Shown piece after piece: positions 46,111-55,192 of a stretch of DNA of 64,000 nucleotides (within the stretch, counting starts at the first letter, position 1; each line of letters opens with the position of its first letter). A program made the translations under genes and the position numbers. Under the pieces are notes generated by a model that did not search any database, was not told where the DNA came from, and saw nothing but the letters and a program-made list of their open reading frames with translations. Source of the stretch: Clostridium zeae (GTDB lineage: Bacteria > Bacillota > Clostridia > Clostridiales > Clostridiaceae); assembly GCF_017312485.1 (NCBI RefSeq), contig NZ_BMBA01000002.1, positions 920,635 to 984,634 of the forward strand, read 5' to 3'.

Positions 46111-46598
46111 ACCATCTCCTTTTATAATCGCAGCAAAATTTTAGTAATGAAATTTTAATTTCATGCCCCCTCTCTAAAGTCATATTTCATTCTATGTTCA
46201 ATGATTAATTTTTAAGACTATATTGTTTATGATAAATGTAAAATTATTGATACAACTTTTTCTACAAAATTCTCTTACTATTGAAATAAATATACCACTT
46301 ATAATACTTTCCACTTTTGTATACATAATTCAATTCACGAATACTTTTTCCTGATTATTGTAAACTTTCACTAATTTATTATATCTACGTAATTTAATAC
46401 AATTGATAAAACTTATGCATTAAGGCATAAAATTTACAAGTGAATTAGACTTAAATGAATACGATATATATTAATACGAAGATTAATATATATCGATACT
46501 ATTTTTCCAAAATTTTCATAAAAAATTATAATAAAGGAATTATACCCTAAATAAAATACACAAAAAATGTTTATTAACCAAAGAAGGAGGGGGGTTTC
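46111..46598. other. divergent gap holding a 14-bp inverted repeat
   Basis: About 490 bp without a gene. CGATATATATTAAT (46462-46475) and its exact reverse complement (46482-46495) are 6 nt apart, 104 bp before the transglutaminase-like start. It may be an operator or a stem-loop. Confidence 0.6.
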
Positions 46599-47801
46599 TT
46601 GAGAAAATATTTTGAAGGTAATGTTATTAAACTTATTTTGTTCTTTTGTTTTTACTTATGTTTGCACACTTTAACAGCCAATGCAAAAACATTCTTGCCA
46701 CTTAATCTACAAGAATTACAAACCAAGCTTGATATTGCAATGCACTCTAGACTTGCTACATATAACTTAAGTTATATCGGAGATCCCTCCACTATAAAAG
46801 TAGATGTTGCAAACATCATAAATAATATCTATGATAAGGATGACTACCTTAAATATTCTTGTAAAAGCTATAGATACACAGCTTCAGCTAAAGGAAATAT
46901 TATTGCAATAAAGTTCACTTTTAATTATTGGAACACATTAACTCAAGATATGTATGTAGAAAATGAAGTCAATAAAATACTCACACAGATTATATCACCA
47001 GATATGAACAGTTATGAGAAGGAAAAAGCAATTCATGATTGGATAGTAAAAAATGTTCAGTATGATGTTTCACTAATCAATCATTCCGATTTCGACGCTC
47101 TAATTTATCCTTACAAAACTGTATGCCAAGGTTATTCTTTACTTGCATACAAAATGTTAAATAAGGTTGGTATCCCAACAAAAATAATAGAAGGCGTTTC
47201 TAGAGGCGAGGCACACACATGGAATTTAGTCAATCTTGACGGAATATGGTATCATCTTGATATTACATTGGATGATCCCGTACCAGATTTAATGAATTCA
47301 ATCAACTATGATTATTATAATCTTACTGATTCACAAATAAGTGTTAATCACTCATGGATAAAAGCCTATCCACCTTCTAAAACAGATTTTTCCAATTCAA
47401 TAAAACTTAAACTTACTGCTAATGACAAAAACTCTGCTTTTTATGCTCAACTTTTTACTGATCTAGGATTAATTTATTTATCAGATGACTATACAGTACA
47501 TAATTCAATTGAGTTAAAAAGTAAACTTCTCGCTGCAGTAAAAAGCAGAAAAAACAGCATAAATCTAAGATACTTAAATAGTTCTTTATTATCGACTGAT
47601 ATCGAATATGCATTAAGAGATATGCCAGATATAACTTCATATTCTTACAGTAAAATGGACTATTCAAGAACTATTCAATCTAATGATGTTATATTTAAAT
47701 TGAAAATAAACTATTTTATATCTCCCTATTTAAATTCAACTGATTTTCCTTTTACTAAACCAAAATTGCTTGCAGGTTCTCCAATTAATTCTGCAGTATG
47801 A
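46599..47801 (+). CDS. secreted transglutaminase-like protein
   Basis: A 400-residue exported protein with a signal peptide (about 1-29, ending TANA). The transglutaminase/protease-like core lies about 120-235: EKEKAIHDWIVKNVQYD, catalytic Cys in YKTVCQGYSLLAY, His in GEAHTWNLV and Asp in YHLDITLDDP. The C-terminal 150 residues are unassigned. Such clostridial proteins act at the cell wall, as proteases or cross-linkers. The start is a TTG at 46599 behind AGGAGGGGGG. Confidence 0.88.
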   Translation: MRKYFEGNVIKLILFFCFYLCLHTLTANAKTFLPLNLQELQTKLDIAMHSRLATYNLSYIGDPSTIKVDVANIINNIYDKDDYLKYSCKSYRYTASAKGNIIAIKFTFNYWNTLTQDMYVENEVNKILTQIISPDMNSYEKEKAIHDWIVKNVQYDVSLINHSDFDALIYPYKTVCQGYSLLAYKMLNKVGIPTKIIEGVSRGEAHTWNLVNLDGIWYHLDITLDDPVPDLMNSINYDYYNLTDSQISVNHSWIKAYPPSKTDFSNSIKLKLTANDKNSAFYAQLFTDLGLIYLSDDYTVHNSIELKSKLLAAVKSRKNSINLRYLNSSLLSTDIEYALRDMPDITSYSYSKMDYSRTIQSNDVIFKLKINYFISPYLNSTDFPFTKPKLLAGSPINSAV

Positions 47802-47838
47802 TCATTCCAAACAAAACAATCCCACTTCCTCATAAAAT

Positions 47839-47873
47839 AAAAAAATCACTAATGCGTCTATTAGTGATTTTTT
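47839..47873. terminator. terminator between convergent genes
   Basis: AAAAAATCACTAAT pairs with ATTAGTGATTTTTT (47860-47873), 6-nt loop. It serves the transglutaminase-like gene (+) and probably the NERD gene (-). Confidence 0.88.
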
Positions 47874-47941
47874 GAATACCTTTCTTTTCTAAATATACAT
47901 TAGAAAATCCCCCGTAGCCAATTAAGTTTTATTTTATAATT

Positions 47942-48535
47942 TTAATCGTCATTACTATCTATATTTAGTGACATAAGTTTAGAATAAATTCTCTTTTTAT
48001 CAACATCACTTATTACTTCTTCAGTATATCTTTTAATTGTCTCCACTAATTTAATTGTATACACTACATCTGTATTGGATTTAACTTGTAATTCAGTATT
48101 AGTTGTAAAAGTCACAATAGGAATGTATTTTAATTTACTGAATTCTTTTAAAACCTTTTGTATCACTTGAATATGTTTGTAATTTTCACATATAGGATTC
48201 TGCAGCTGTTCTCTCTTTATATGTAGTCTTTGTTGCCAGGTTTCATCAAATTCTTCTCCAATAATCTTACCTTTATAATTTTCGGATTGTATTACAAAAA
48301 CCCCAAAATTCGATACAACAATATGATCTACTTGTGTAATCTCTTCCCCTAAACTTATTGTTATATGGTTAATTATTTCATATTTATTCTTGTCCAAACT
48401 GGCTAGATAAACTTCTACTGACTTTTCACCAAGATATTCTTTTATTCTCGGCATAAAAAGATCTATTATCAATGCTAAAATTATTAAAATCCATAAATAC
48501 CAAAATTTCATTAATAATTCTAATAATACTTCCAT
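47942..48535 (-). CDS. NERD-domain membrane protein
   Basis: A 197-residue protein with an N-terminal membrane helix (about 5-28, FWYLWILIILALIIDLFMP) and a cytoplasmic NERD (nuclease-related) domain at about 35-150: TQVDHIVVSNFGVFVIQSENYKGKIIGEE. The PD-(D/E)xK-like pattern is partial: D in VDH, and Q-S-E where E-x-K is typical, so activity is doubtful. ATG at 48535 with AAGGGAG upstream. Function unknown. Confidence 0.85.
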   Translation of the reverse strand: MEVLLELLMKFWYLWILIILALIIDLFMPRIKEYLGEKSVEVYLASLDKNKYEIINHITISLGEEITQVDHIVVSNFGVFVIQSENYKGKIIGEEFDETWQQRLHIKREQLQNPICENYKHIQVIQKVLKEFSKLKYIPIVTFTTNTELQVKSNTDVVYTIKLVETIKRYTEEVISDVDKKRIYSKLMSLNIDSNDD

Positions 48536-49014
48536 TATTATTTCTCCCTTTATCAAAAGTAATCAAGTATCAAATAGACTTTCAACTTCAAGTTTTAAAA
48601 ATCAAACTTTTGATAATTTTAAATTACTTATAATCTGTTCTTGATACAATTTATTCGATTATATTTTTAAATTAATTGTCAGAATAATAACCCTTAACAA
48701 TATCTTATCAAAAATTCTACTATAAAACATCTAAATAGAGTTAATAACAAATAAAAACTTAACAAACATTATATTGACCTACTAAATGCAACTTGATATA
48801 ATTTTATTTGTAAATACATTCCATTCCAAAGACACTATATAATTACATCGTAGTTACCTTTCTTTATTTTCTATCCTTGTTTCGTACTTTTTTCAGAAAG
48901 AGGTGATTATAAAAACTTCTTAACTATTAAAATAATTTAACCCCAATCTACTTTAGCTTCTTTTCTTTATATCTATTTTTCAAATCTAATAAAATAAAAG
49001 GATGTGTTTTAAAA
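48536..49014. other. gap between NERD and ricin-3D genes
   Basis: About 480 bp, AT rich, with divergent promoters. An AGAGGTGAT at 48898-48906 resembles a ribosome site but no start codon follows. Nothing else seen. Confidence 0.4.
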
Positions 49015-49914
49015 ATGAGTAAACATGTATTTTCTAAAAAACTTCTAGCCTTAGCTGCTGTAGCATTATTGTCAGTTGGTATTCTAAAACCAATTAACGC
49101 ATATGCAGCTTCTATAACTTCAGGAAAAACTTATAAATTAATTAATGTTGGCAGCGGTAAAGCGCTTGACGTTTATGCTGCTGGTACTGCTAACTATACT
49201 AACGTTGATATCTTCACAGATAACGGAACTGCTGCACAAAAGTGGACAATATATTCTAATTCTGATGGCACATATAAACTGCTAAATGCAAATAGTAATA
49301 AAGCTCTTGATGTTTATGCTGCAAATACTGCTGATTATGCTAACGTAGATATCTATGATGATAATGGTACCGCTGCTCAGAAGTGGAACATTGTAGCTAA
49401 TAGTGATGGAACATATAAACTTATAAATATCAATAGCAAAAAAGTTCTTGATGTTTATGCTGCTGGAACTGCTGATTACACAAACGTTGATATCTATTCT
49501 GATAACGGAAGTGCAGCTCAAAAGTGGAAAATAGTTGAGGTTGGAAGTAGCACTGGAAGCGGACAAGCCTATACTAACCAAGATTTCACTGCTTACACAT
49601 CTCCAGTAGGAGGTATTACAGCATCTGGAGTTTCTCCAACTCCTTATACTACCTGTGCTGTCCATCCATCAGATAGATCAAATGCCTATTCTGCACCAAT
49701 ATTTCCATTCGGTTCAATAATCACAACAAACAGTCCAATAAACCTTCCTGGCTATGGAAATAAAAGTTCCTTTGTTGTACAAGATAAAGGAGACTTAGCC
49801 TTCCAAAAATCTCAATACTGGGTTGATATATTCTTTGACTATGAAAACAACCCTAATGCTATCCCAAATGCGCAAAACTTTGGAAATCAAAAGATTAGTT
49901 ATACTGTGAAGTAA
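49015..49914 (+). CDS. secreted ricin-type lectin fused to a 3D-like domain
   Basis: A 299-residue exported protein. Signal peptide about 1-31 (INAYA-AS). Residues 35-178 are three near-identical repeats of about 47 residues, each with KALDVYAA...NVDI...AAQKW, the QxW beta-trefoil (CBM13) that binds sugars. Residues about 190-299 resemble the 3D/double-psi barrel domain of MltA and YabE proteins (AVHPSDR, FPFGSII, VVQDKGD, YWVDIFFDY). It may bind polysaccharide and act on the cell wall. AAAGGATGTG precedes the ATG. Confidence 0.85.
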   Translation: MSKHVFSKKLLALAAVALLSVGILKPINAYAASITSGKTYKLINVGSGKALDVYAAGTANYTNVDIFTDNGTAAQKWTIYSNSDGTYKLLNANSNKALDVYAANTADYANVDIYDDNGTAAQKWNIVANSDGTYKLININSKKVLDVYAAGTADYTNVDIYSDNGSAAQKWKIVEVGSSTGSGQAYTNQDFTAYTSPVGGITASGVSPTPYTTCAVHPSDRSNAYSAPIFPFGSIITTNSPINLPGYGNKSSFVVQDKGDLAFQKSQYWVDIFFDYENNPNAIPNAQNFGNQKISYTVK

Positions 49915-49936
49915 TACAAATAGGACTTGTATTAAA

Positions 49937-49978
49937 AAAAGGGCTGTGTTACTAGCTACCTAGTTCACAGTCCCTTTT
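49937..49978. terminator. terminator between ricin-3D gene and hypE
   Basis: AAAAGGGCTGTG pairs with CACAGTCCCTTTT, with an inner ACTAG/CTAGT stem. Bidirectional use is likely; it ends the hydrogenase operon on the minus strand. Confidence 0.85.
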
Positions 49979-50027
49979 ATAAAAAATGAAGCTCAACCCT
50001 ATTTTATTAGAAAATCTACTGAAATTT

Positions 50028-51032
50028 TTAACATATTCGCGGTATAAGGTCATTCTCGGTCATTGCTAATAACCTTGTCCCACCTAGTTCTGTTTTTAAA
50101 GTAACTCTTTCTCTTTCATCTTTTATCACCTCACCAATTATCTGCGCATCTTTTCCAAACTCATTATCTTTCATACATTGAAGAACTTTATCACTGTCAT
50201 CACTTGAAGCAATAACTACAACCTTTCCTTCATTTGCTATGTATAAAGGGTCAAGTCCCAATACTTCACAGATGAATAAAACCTCTTCTCTTATCGGTAA
50301 GGATTTTTCATATACGGCCATCCCAATACCTCTTTCATATGCTATTTCATTCAATATAGTAGCTAACCCACCTCTAGTTATATCTCTTATGAATTTAACA
50401 TTGCTACTGCAATTTAAGATATCTCGTATCATTTTATCTAAAGGATTACAATCACTTATTATCTTAGTTGTAAAATTTAGTTCCTGTCTCTGGCAAAGTA
50501 TAGCCAATCCATGCTCTCCTAAGGTACCACTTACTATAATCTTATCTCCCACCTGAATTCTACTTGTAGTTATATTTATTGAATCTTCTAATACACCTAT
50601 CCCTGTAGTATTTATATAAAGCTTGTCTCCTTTACCTCTTTCAACAACTTTTGTGTCTCCTGCCACAATTTTAACCTCACATCTTTTTGCATATTCAGCC
50701 ATTGAAATAACAATCTTCTCCAATTCCTTTATAGACATTCCTTCTTCGATTATAAATCCAACAGTAATATACAAAGGGTTTGCACCTGAAACTGCTAAAT
50801 CATTTATTGTTCCACATATAGATAATTTTCCTATATCTCCTCCTGGGAAAAAAATAGGATCTACTACATAAGAATCGGTTGTTATAGCAATCCTCCCATT
50901 GAGTTTATTAATTATACTTGAGTCTCCTTGCTGATCAAGTATATCATTACCAAAATATTTGTAGAATAAATTATTTATAAGCTCGTGCGTTTTTTTGCCA
51001 CCACTTCCAAAATCTAAAGTAACTATATCCAC
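50028..51032 (-). CDS. hypE: hydrogenase maturation protein HypE
   Basis: A 334-residue AIR-synthase-like ATPase that dehydrates the thiocarboxamide on its last Cys to thiocyanate, supplying CN- for the NiFe site. The tail ...DLIPRIC ends on that Cys. The start (LDFGSGGKKTHELI) and FIRDITRGGLATILNEIA are diagnostic. It is the last gene of the hydrogenase operon, 17 bp behind hypD. Works with HypF (carbamoyl donor) and HypC/HypD. Confidence 0.96.
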   Translation of the reverse strand: MDIVTLDFGSGGKKTHELINNLFYKYFGNDILDQQGDSSIINKLNGRIAITTDSYVVDPIFFPGGDIGKLSICGTINDLAVSGANPLYITVGFIIEEGMSIKELEKIVISMAEYAKRCEVKIVAGDTKVVERGKGDKLYINTTGIGVLEDSINITTSRIQVGDKIIVSGTLGEHGLAILCQRQELNFTTKIISDCNPLDKMIRDILNCSSNVKFIRDITRGGLATILNEIAYERGIGMAVYEKSLPIREEVLFICEVLGLDPLYIANEGKVVVIASSDDSDKVLQCMKDNEFGKDAQIIGEVIKDERERVTLKTELGGTRLLAMTENDLIPRIC

Positions 51033-51049
51033 TTAATCGCCTTCTTACA

Positions 51050-52060
51050 TTATATATATTTAAAGTACACACCACAACTTCCTTCCCTAGACACCATACA
51101 AACCCCTACAGGCTTATCAGGTGTACATTCTTTTCCAAAAAGCTTGCAATCCTTTGGAACCTTTACTCCGCGTAGAATATCTTCACATATACATCCTTTT
51201 GAGGACTTCTGCTCTATTATCTTCAAGCCAAATTTAGTACTTGCATCAAAGTCTTTATAGTCATTCCTTATTTTTAATCCACTGTTTTTAATTGTCCCAA
51301 AACCACGCCAGATGCCATCAGAAGCCTCAAATATATAATTAATTAATTGCTTAGCTTTAAGATTTCCTTCATATTTTACAACACTTTTATAAACATTCTT
51401 CAATGTACAATCATTTTTTGAAATCATATCAATCAGTAATAGAACCCCTAACATAATGTCCTTATCTTCAAAACCTGCTATTATTCCTGGTACACGCAGC
51501 TCATCACTTATATATTCAAACTCTTTCTCCCCCACAATAGTACTTACATGTCCAGGATAAATAATTCCATCTATATTTGTACACTTATCCTTCAAAAGAT
51601 TTTTTATAACTTCAGGCATGGTTTTTAATGAAGTAAAAACGCTAAAATTCTTTACCTGCTCCACATAAGCTTTATGAATAGCAAGGGCAATGACCGGAAC
51701 CGTAGTCTCAAACCCTATTCCTAAAAATACCACTTCTTTAAACGGATTTTGTTTTGCTATATTTACCGCCTCAAATGGAGAATATAAAACCCTTATGTCA
51801 CACCCTAGAGCTTTCTGATATTTAAGGCTTCTGTTTGTACCAGGAATATTAATCATATCTCCAAAGGTAGTTATAATTATTTCGTCTCTTTCACTTAATT
51901 TAATTACGCTATCTATATATCCTTGAGGTGTTACACATACTGGACACCCTGGACCGCTTACGAGTTCAATATTATCAGGTAATATATTCTTAATTCCACT
52001 TCTTAGTATAGATGCCGTATGAGTTCCACAAATCTCCATTATTCTTATCTTTTTTTGCAT
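51050..52060 (-). CDS. hypD: hydrogenase maturation protein HypD
   Basis: A 336-residue [4Fe-4S] scaffold that assembles the Fe(CN)2CO unit together with HypC. Conserved: EICGTHTASILRSGI, SGPGCPVCVTP, the GFETTVP loop, and the late Cys cluster GCICEDILRGVKVPKDC...GSC. I start at 52060 (MQKKIRIMEICG), with GTGAGGT about 8 nt upstream; the ATG at 52081 is possible but lacks a site. A 98-bp repeat element lies directly before it (52102-52199), separating it from hypC. Confidence 0.96.
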   Translation of the reverse strand: MQKKIRIMEICGTHTASILRSGIKNILPDNIELVSGPGCPVCVTPQGYIDSVIKLSERDEIIITTFGDMINIPGTNRSLKYQKALGCDIRVLYSPFEAVNIAKQNPFKEVVFLGIGFETTVPVIALAIHKAYVEQVKNFSVFTSLKTMPEVIKNLLKDKCTNIDGIIYPGHVSTIVGEKEFEYISDELRVPGIIAGFEDKDIMLGVLLLIDMISKNDCTLKNVYKSVVKYEGNLKAKQLINYIFEASDGIWRGFGTIKNSGLKIRNDYKDFDASTKFGLKIIEQKSSKGCICEDILRGVKVPKDCKLFGKECTPDKPVGVCMVSREGSCGVYFKYI

Positions 52061-52101
52061 TTTTCTTACCTCACTTCTCATCTTGAAGTTTAAGATTATA
52101 T

Positions 52102-52199
52102 GGATGTTTCACTTCGTAATAAAGTTTATTATTTTTAAATTTTCTCACCAAAGCCCGTGAGAGTTTTAAAAATATATTTCGTTTCGAACTGATACATCT
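52102..52199. repeat. MITE-like palindromic element, copy 2 (98 bp)
   Basis: Bounded by GGATGT and ACATCT, with inner CTCACC/GTGAG hairpin. About 84% identical to copy 1 (24597-24694) over the same 98 bp. It overlaps the 3' end of hypC by 34 bp, supplying its last ten codons and stop, and fills the hypC-hypD junction. Confidence 0.88.
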
Positions 52200-52408
52200 T
52201 TAAAAACACTATTGAATAGTTCCTCGGTCTTTCTTCCTTCTTCTTTATCTAATTTCTCTATGGCACAGCCAGCATGTACTAAAACATAGTCTCCTAAAAT
52301 AATATTCTCTAAAAGAGATATATTTACTATCATTTCTACTCCTTTATACTGAACCAACGCTTTATCATTATCTATCTTTATAACCTCAAAAGGAAATGCA
52401 ATACACAT
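52166..52408 (-). CDS. hypC: hydrogenase maturation chaperone HypC
   Basis: An 80-residue chaperone that carries the Fe(CN)2CO unit from HypD to the large subunit. The invariant Met-Cys start is seen (MCIAFPFEVIKID) and the DYVLVHAGCAIEKLD segment closes the OB-like barrel. It lies 3 bp behind hypF. Its last ten residues (DVSVRNEIYF) and stop codon are encoded by the end of a 98-bp repeat element (52102-52199), so the native C-terminus was replaced when the element arrived. The core is intact, so function is probably kept. Confidence 0.95.
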   Translation of the reverse strand: MCIAFPFEVIKIDNDKALVQYKGVEMIVNISLLENIILGDYVLVHAGCAIEKLDKEEGRKTEELFNSVFKDVSVRNEIYF

Positions 52409-52411
52409 ACT

Positions 52412-54697
52412 CTAATAAGCCTCTCTTTCATTTGCAATAACAATTTGTCCTAACGAAATCCCTCCATCATTGCATGGTACTTTATTATTTGTATAAACTC
52501 TAAAACCCTTTGATATTAAATTGTTATATATTCTTTCATAAAGTATATTATTTTGAAATACTCCTCCACTCAGAGCCACCTTATTTATATCATAGTCATT
52601 ATAAATCTTCATACACATGGCTTCGGTAAATTTAATTATAGTATTGTGAAACTTCATAGCAATTACTTCTTTTTTTATTTGTCTCTTCAGATCTTTTAAA
52701 ATAGAATATATTATATAAGTTGTATTTATAACATATTGATTTTCCTTTTCCTCTATTCCAAACTCGTAATATGCCCTGATGTTTCCATGTGCCATATTTT
52801 CTAAATAAATTGCCGCCTCACCTTCAAAAGTTACCCTTCTATTAAAGCCTAACATGTAAGCAACTGCATCAAAAAGCCTCCCCATGCTGGATGTCAATGG
52901 AGAATTTATATTCTTTGATATCATATCAAAATATATATCTATATCATTAAGGTTATATATTGGTGTTTTATTAAAATTATGAATATCATTTATCTTTGAA
53001 AGTACTTCCATCTTATTATTTTTAAAAGCATCACAAAGATAGGAAATCCCCATTCTCATAGGATCTACTGCCGCTCTATCGCCCCCAGGCATCTTTTCTG
53101 TTCTAAGGTTCCCCACTCTTTTGAAGTTCTTTTGGCTAGCTATTAAGAATTCTCCCCCCCATATTGTATTATCATCTCCGAAGCCAGTTCCATCATAGGC
53201 CACTCCTATCACTGGTTCATTTATATCATTTTCAAATAGAACACTTGCAATATGAGCATGATGATGATAAGTTCCAATAGTTTTCCCTTCAAACCTCTCT
53301 AAAGAGTGTAGTTCAGCTGTAATAGGATGAAAATCATATGCTATTATTTGAGGATCTATATTATAAATTTCTTCGAGATGTCTTATTATTTTATACTGCC
53401 TTTCAATTGTTTCCTCATTTTTTAAGTCACCTATATATTGACTTAAAATTATGTTTCCATTCTTAGATACACAGAAAGTATTTTTTAAATAGGACCCTAA
53501 ACTCATGCTATCTTTAAGTCTATTATGTTTAAAATATGTTGGACTATAACCTCGGCCTCTTCTAATAATTTGTTCGTTGCCATTAATAATCTTAACTACA
53601 GAATCATCTACGGATAAAAAAATATCTCTATTATTAATAAGGTGATAGTCAACTATATCATGTAGTTTACTTATGGCATCTTCATTTTTATATATGATTG
53701 GCTTACCGTTAAGATTGGCGCTAGTCATTATCAATACCTCTATACCATCGTGAAATAGCAGATGGTGTAAAGGTGTATAGGGAAGCATTATGCCTAAGTC
53801 TTTAATGCCTGGTGCTATAATGTCTGGGAGCATATCTCCTCTTTTCTTAAGTATTACAATAGGTCTTTTATTTCCTGATAATATCTTTTCTTCCTTATTA
53901 GAAATATAACAATATTTTTTTACTGTTTCTAAATCTTTCATCATTAAGCCAAAGGGCTTAGTATTTCTAACTTTTCTTTCCCTAAGTAATTTAATCGCAG
54001 TTTCGCATCTTGCATCACATGTTAAGTTAAAACCACCTATGCCTTTTATTGATAATATGCTTCCAGCTTTAAGTAACTTAATAGCCTCTGTTATAGGATC
54101 ATTTACATTTATTCTATTGCCCTCACTATCAATCAAGTCCACCTTTGGGCCACATTTGCAACAACAGTTTGCCTCTGAATTAAATCTCCTATTTAACTGA
54201 TCTACATACTCTTGTCCACAAGATTTACAAGGTTTAAAATTATTCATGGTAGTATCTGCTCTAGAGTATGGTATGCTGCTTATAATTGAATATCTTGGTC
54301 CACAATTGGTGCAGTTTGTAAATGGATATCTATATCTAGCATTTTGTTCATCATTGATATCTTCATAACAATCTTCACAGATAGCTAAATCAGGTGAAAT
54401 AAACGTAAACCCATTGTTTTCTCTAATACACTCCTTTATTTCAAAATCCTTATGTTCCTTAATCTCCTTATCTTCTATACTTATATCCTCAATATTTGAT
54501 AATTTTGGACATTTAAATCTTAGAGCTTCCGTAAAACTCTCTATAGAATCACTAGTTCCTTCAACATCAATAATTACTCCAATACTGCCGTTTCTCACAA
54601 ATCCCTTCAGATTATTTTCTAATGCTATTTTATATACAAATGGTCTAAATCCTACCCCTTGTACTAATCCTTTTACTAAGATACGCTTTCTCAACAT
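52412..54697 (-). CDS. hypF: carbamoyltransferase HypF
   Basis: A 761-residue enzyme that makes the cyanide precursor: carbamoyl phosphate to carbamoyl-adenylate, then transfer to HypE. Domains: acylphosphatase (1-90, VQGVGFRPFVYKIA), two zinc fingers (about 105-190, CEDCYED, CTNCGPRY, CKSCGQEY, CCKCGP), YrdC-like (about 200-380, KGIGGFNLTCDA) and Kae1-like (about 400-761, HHHAHIASV, GVAYDGTGFGDD, LSGGVFQNNIL). Length is normal. Between hypA and hypC in the operon. Confidence 0.97.
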   Translation of the reverse strand: MLRKRILVKGLVQGVGFRPFVYKIALENNLKGFVRNGSIGVIIDVEGTSDSIESFTEALRFKCPKLSNIEDISIEDKEIKEHKDFEIKECIRENNGFTFISPDLAICEDCYEDINDEQNARYRYPFTNCTNCGPRYSIISSIPYSRADTTMNNFKPCKSCGQEYVDQLNRRFNSEANCCCKCGPKVDLIDSEGNRINVNDPITEAIKLLKAGSILSIKGIGGFNLTCDARCETAIKLLRERKVRNTKPFGLMMKDLETVKKYCYISNKEEKILSGNKRPIVILKKRGDMLPDIIAPGIKDLGIMLPYTPLHHLLFHDGIEVLIMTSANLNGKPIIYKNEDAISKLHDIVDYHLINNRDIFLSVDDSVVKIINGNEQIIRRGRGYSPTYFKHNRLKDSMSLGSYLKNTFCVSKNGNIILSQYIGDLKNEETIERQYKIIRHLEEIYNIDPQIIAYDFHPITAELHSLERFEGKTIGTYHHHAHIASVLFENDINEPVIGVAYDGTGFGDDNTIWGGEFLIASQKNFKRVGNLRTEKMPGGDRAAVDPMRMGISYLCDAFKNNKMEVLSKINDIHNFNKTPIYNLNDIDIYFDMISKNINSPLTSSMGRLFDAVAYMLGFNRRVTFEGEAAIYLENMAHGNIRAYYEFGIEEKENQYVINTTYIIYSILKDLKRQIKKEVIAMKFHNTIIKFTEAMCMKIYNDYDINKVALSGGVFQNNILYERIYNNLISKGFRVYTNNKVPCNDGGISLGQIVIANEREAY

Positions 54698-54772
54698 AAA
54701 ATCACCTTAAAATATATTTTCAGTATAAGCTTCTGTTTTAAACTTTTTCAATTATATAATCACAAAGTTCCT

Positions 54773-55015
54773 CTATTCGCCCTCTATCCTCTCTACCACC
54801 ATCTCAAAGCCTTCCGTTTTTGTTATAATAAGCTTTGCCTCTTCACACTTTGTATCTTTGCTAATAGCAGTAAATGCAAATTTTAATGACTCTTCAAATA
54901 TACCGTTATATCCACCAATACTAAGAAAGATTCGATTCACTTTCTTTAAATTATAATTTCTTACACTTTCCTCTATGATTAAAAATATCTCATAAGCAAT
55001 GGACGCCTCATGCAC
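54773..55015 (-). CDS. hypA: HypA-like nickel chaperone lacking the zinc-binding loop
   Basis: An 80-residue protein. It begins with the HypA hallmark MHEASIAYEIF (Met1-His2 binds nickel) and continues through FLSIGGYNGIFEESLKFAFTAI like HypA. The usual zinc ribbon with two C-x2-C pairs (about 35 residues) is absent: ITKTEG is joined directly to a segment matching the normal end (FEMVVERIEGE). There is no Cys pair at all. The usual length is about 113. The start is a GTG at 55015 behind GGTGAG. No HypB lies beside it, so nickel delivery must differ or rely on other proteins. Confidence 0.88.
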   Translation of the reverse strand: MHEASIAYEIFLIIEESVRNYNLKKVNRIFLSIGGYNGIFEESLKFAFTAISKDTKCEEAKLIITKTEGFEMVVERIEGE

Positions 55016-55096
55016 TTATCTCACCAATTTTAATCCCATACTAAAAAGTCTTATAATTATTAATGCTGTAATTTGCTAATATCTATTCTGCTGAAT

Positions 55097-55192
55097 AGAT
55101 GTGCCACTTCAATCCGAAAACCATTCTCAAAACTCCTCTGGGTCTGAGATGAGGCTTTGAAAATATAAATCGCGTTACGAAACTATACATCT
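55097..55192. repeat. MITE-like palindromic element, copy 3 (96 bp, diverged)
   Basis: Bounded by AGATGT and ACATCT, with CCACTTC near one end and TTACGAAAC near the other, as in copies 1 and 2; the middle is diverged. It overlaps the last 18 bp of the protease gene (Arg-Cys-Ile-Val-Ser-stop) and fills the gap to hypA. Confidence 0.7.
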
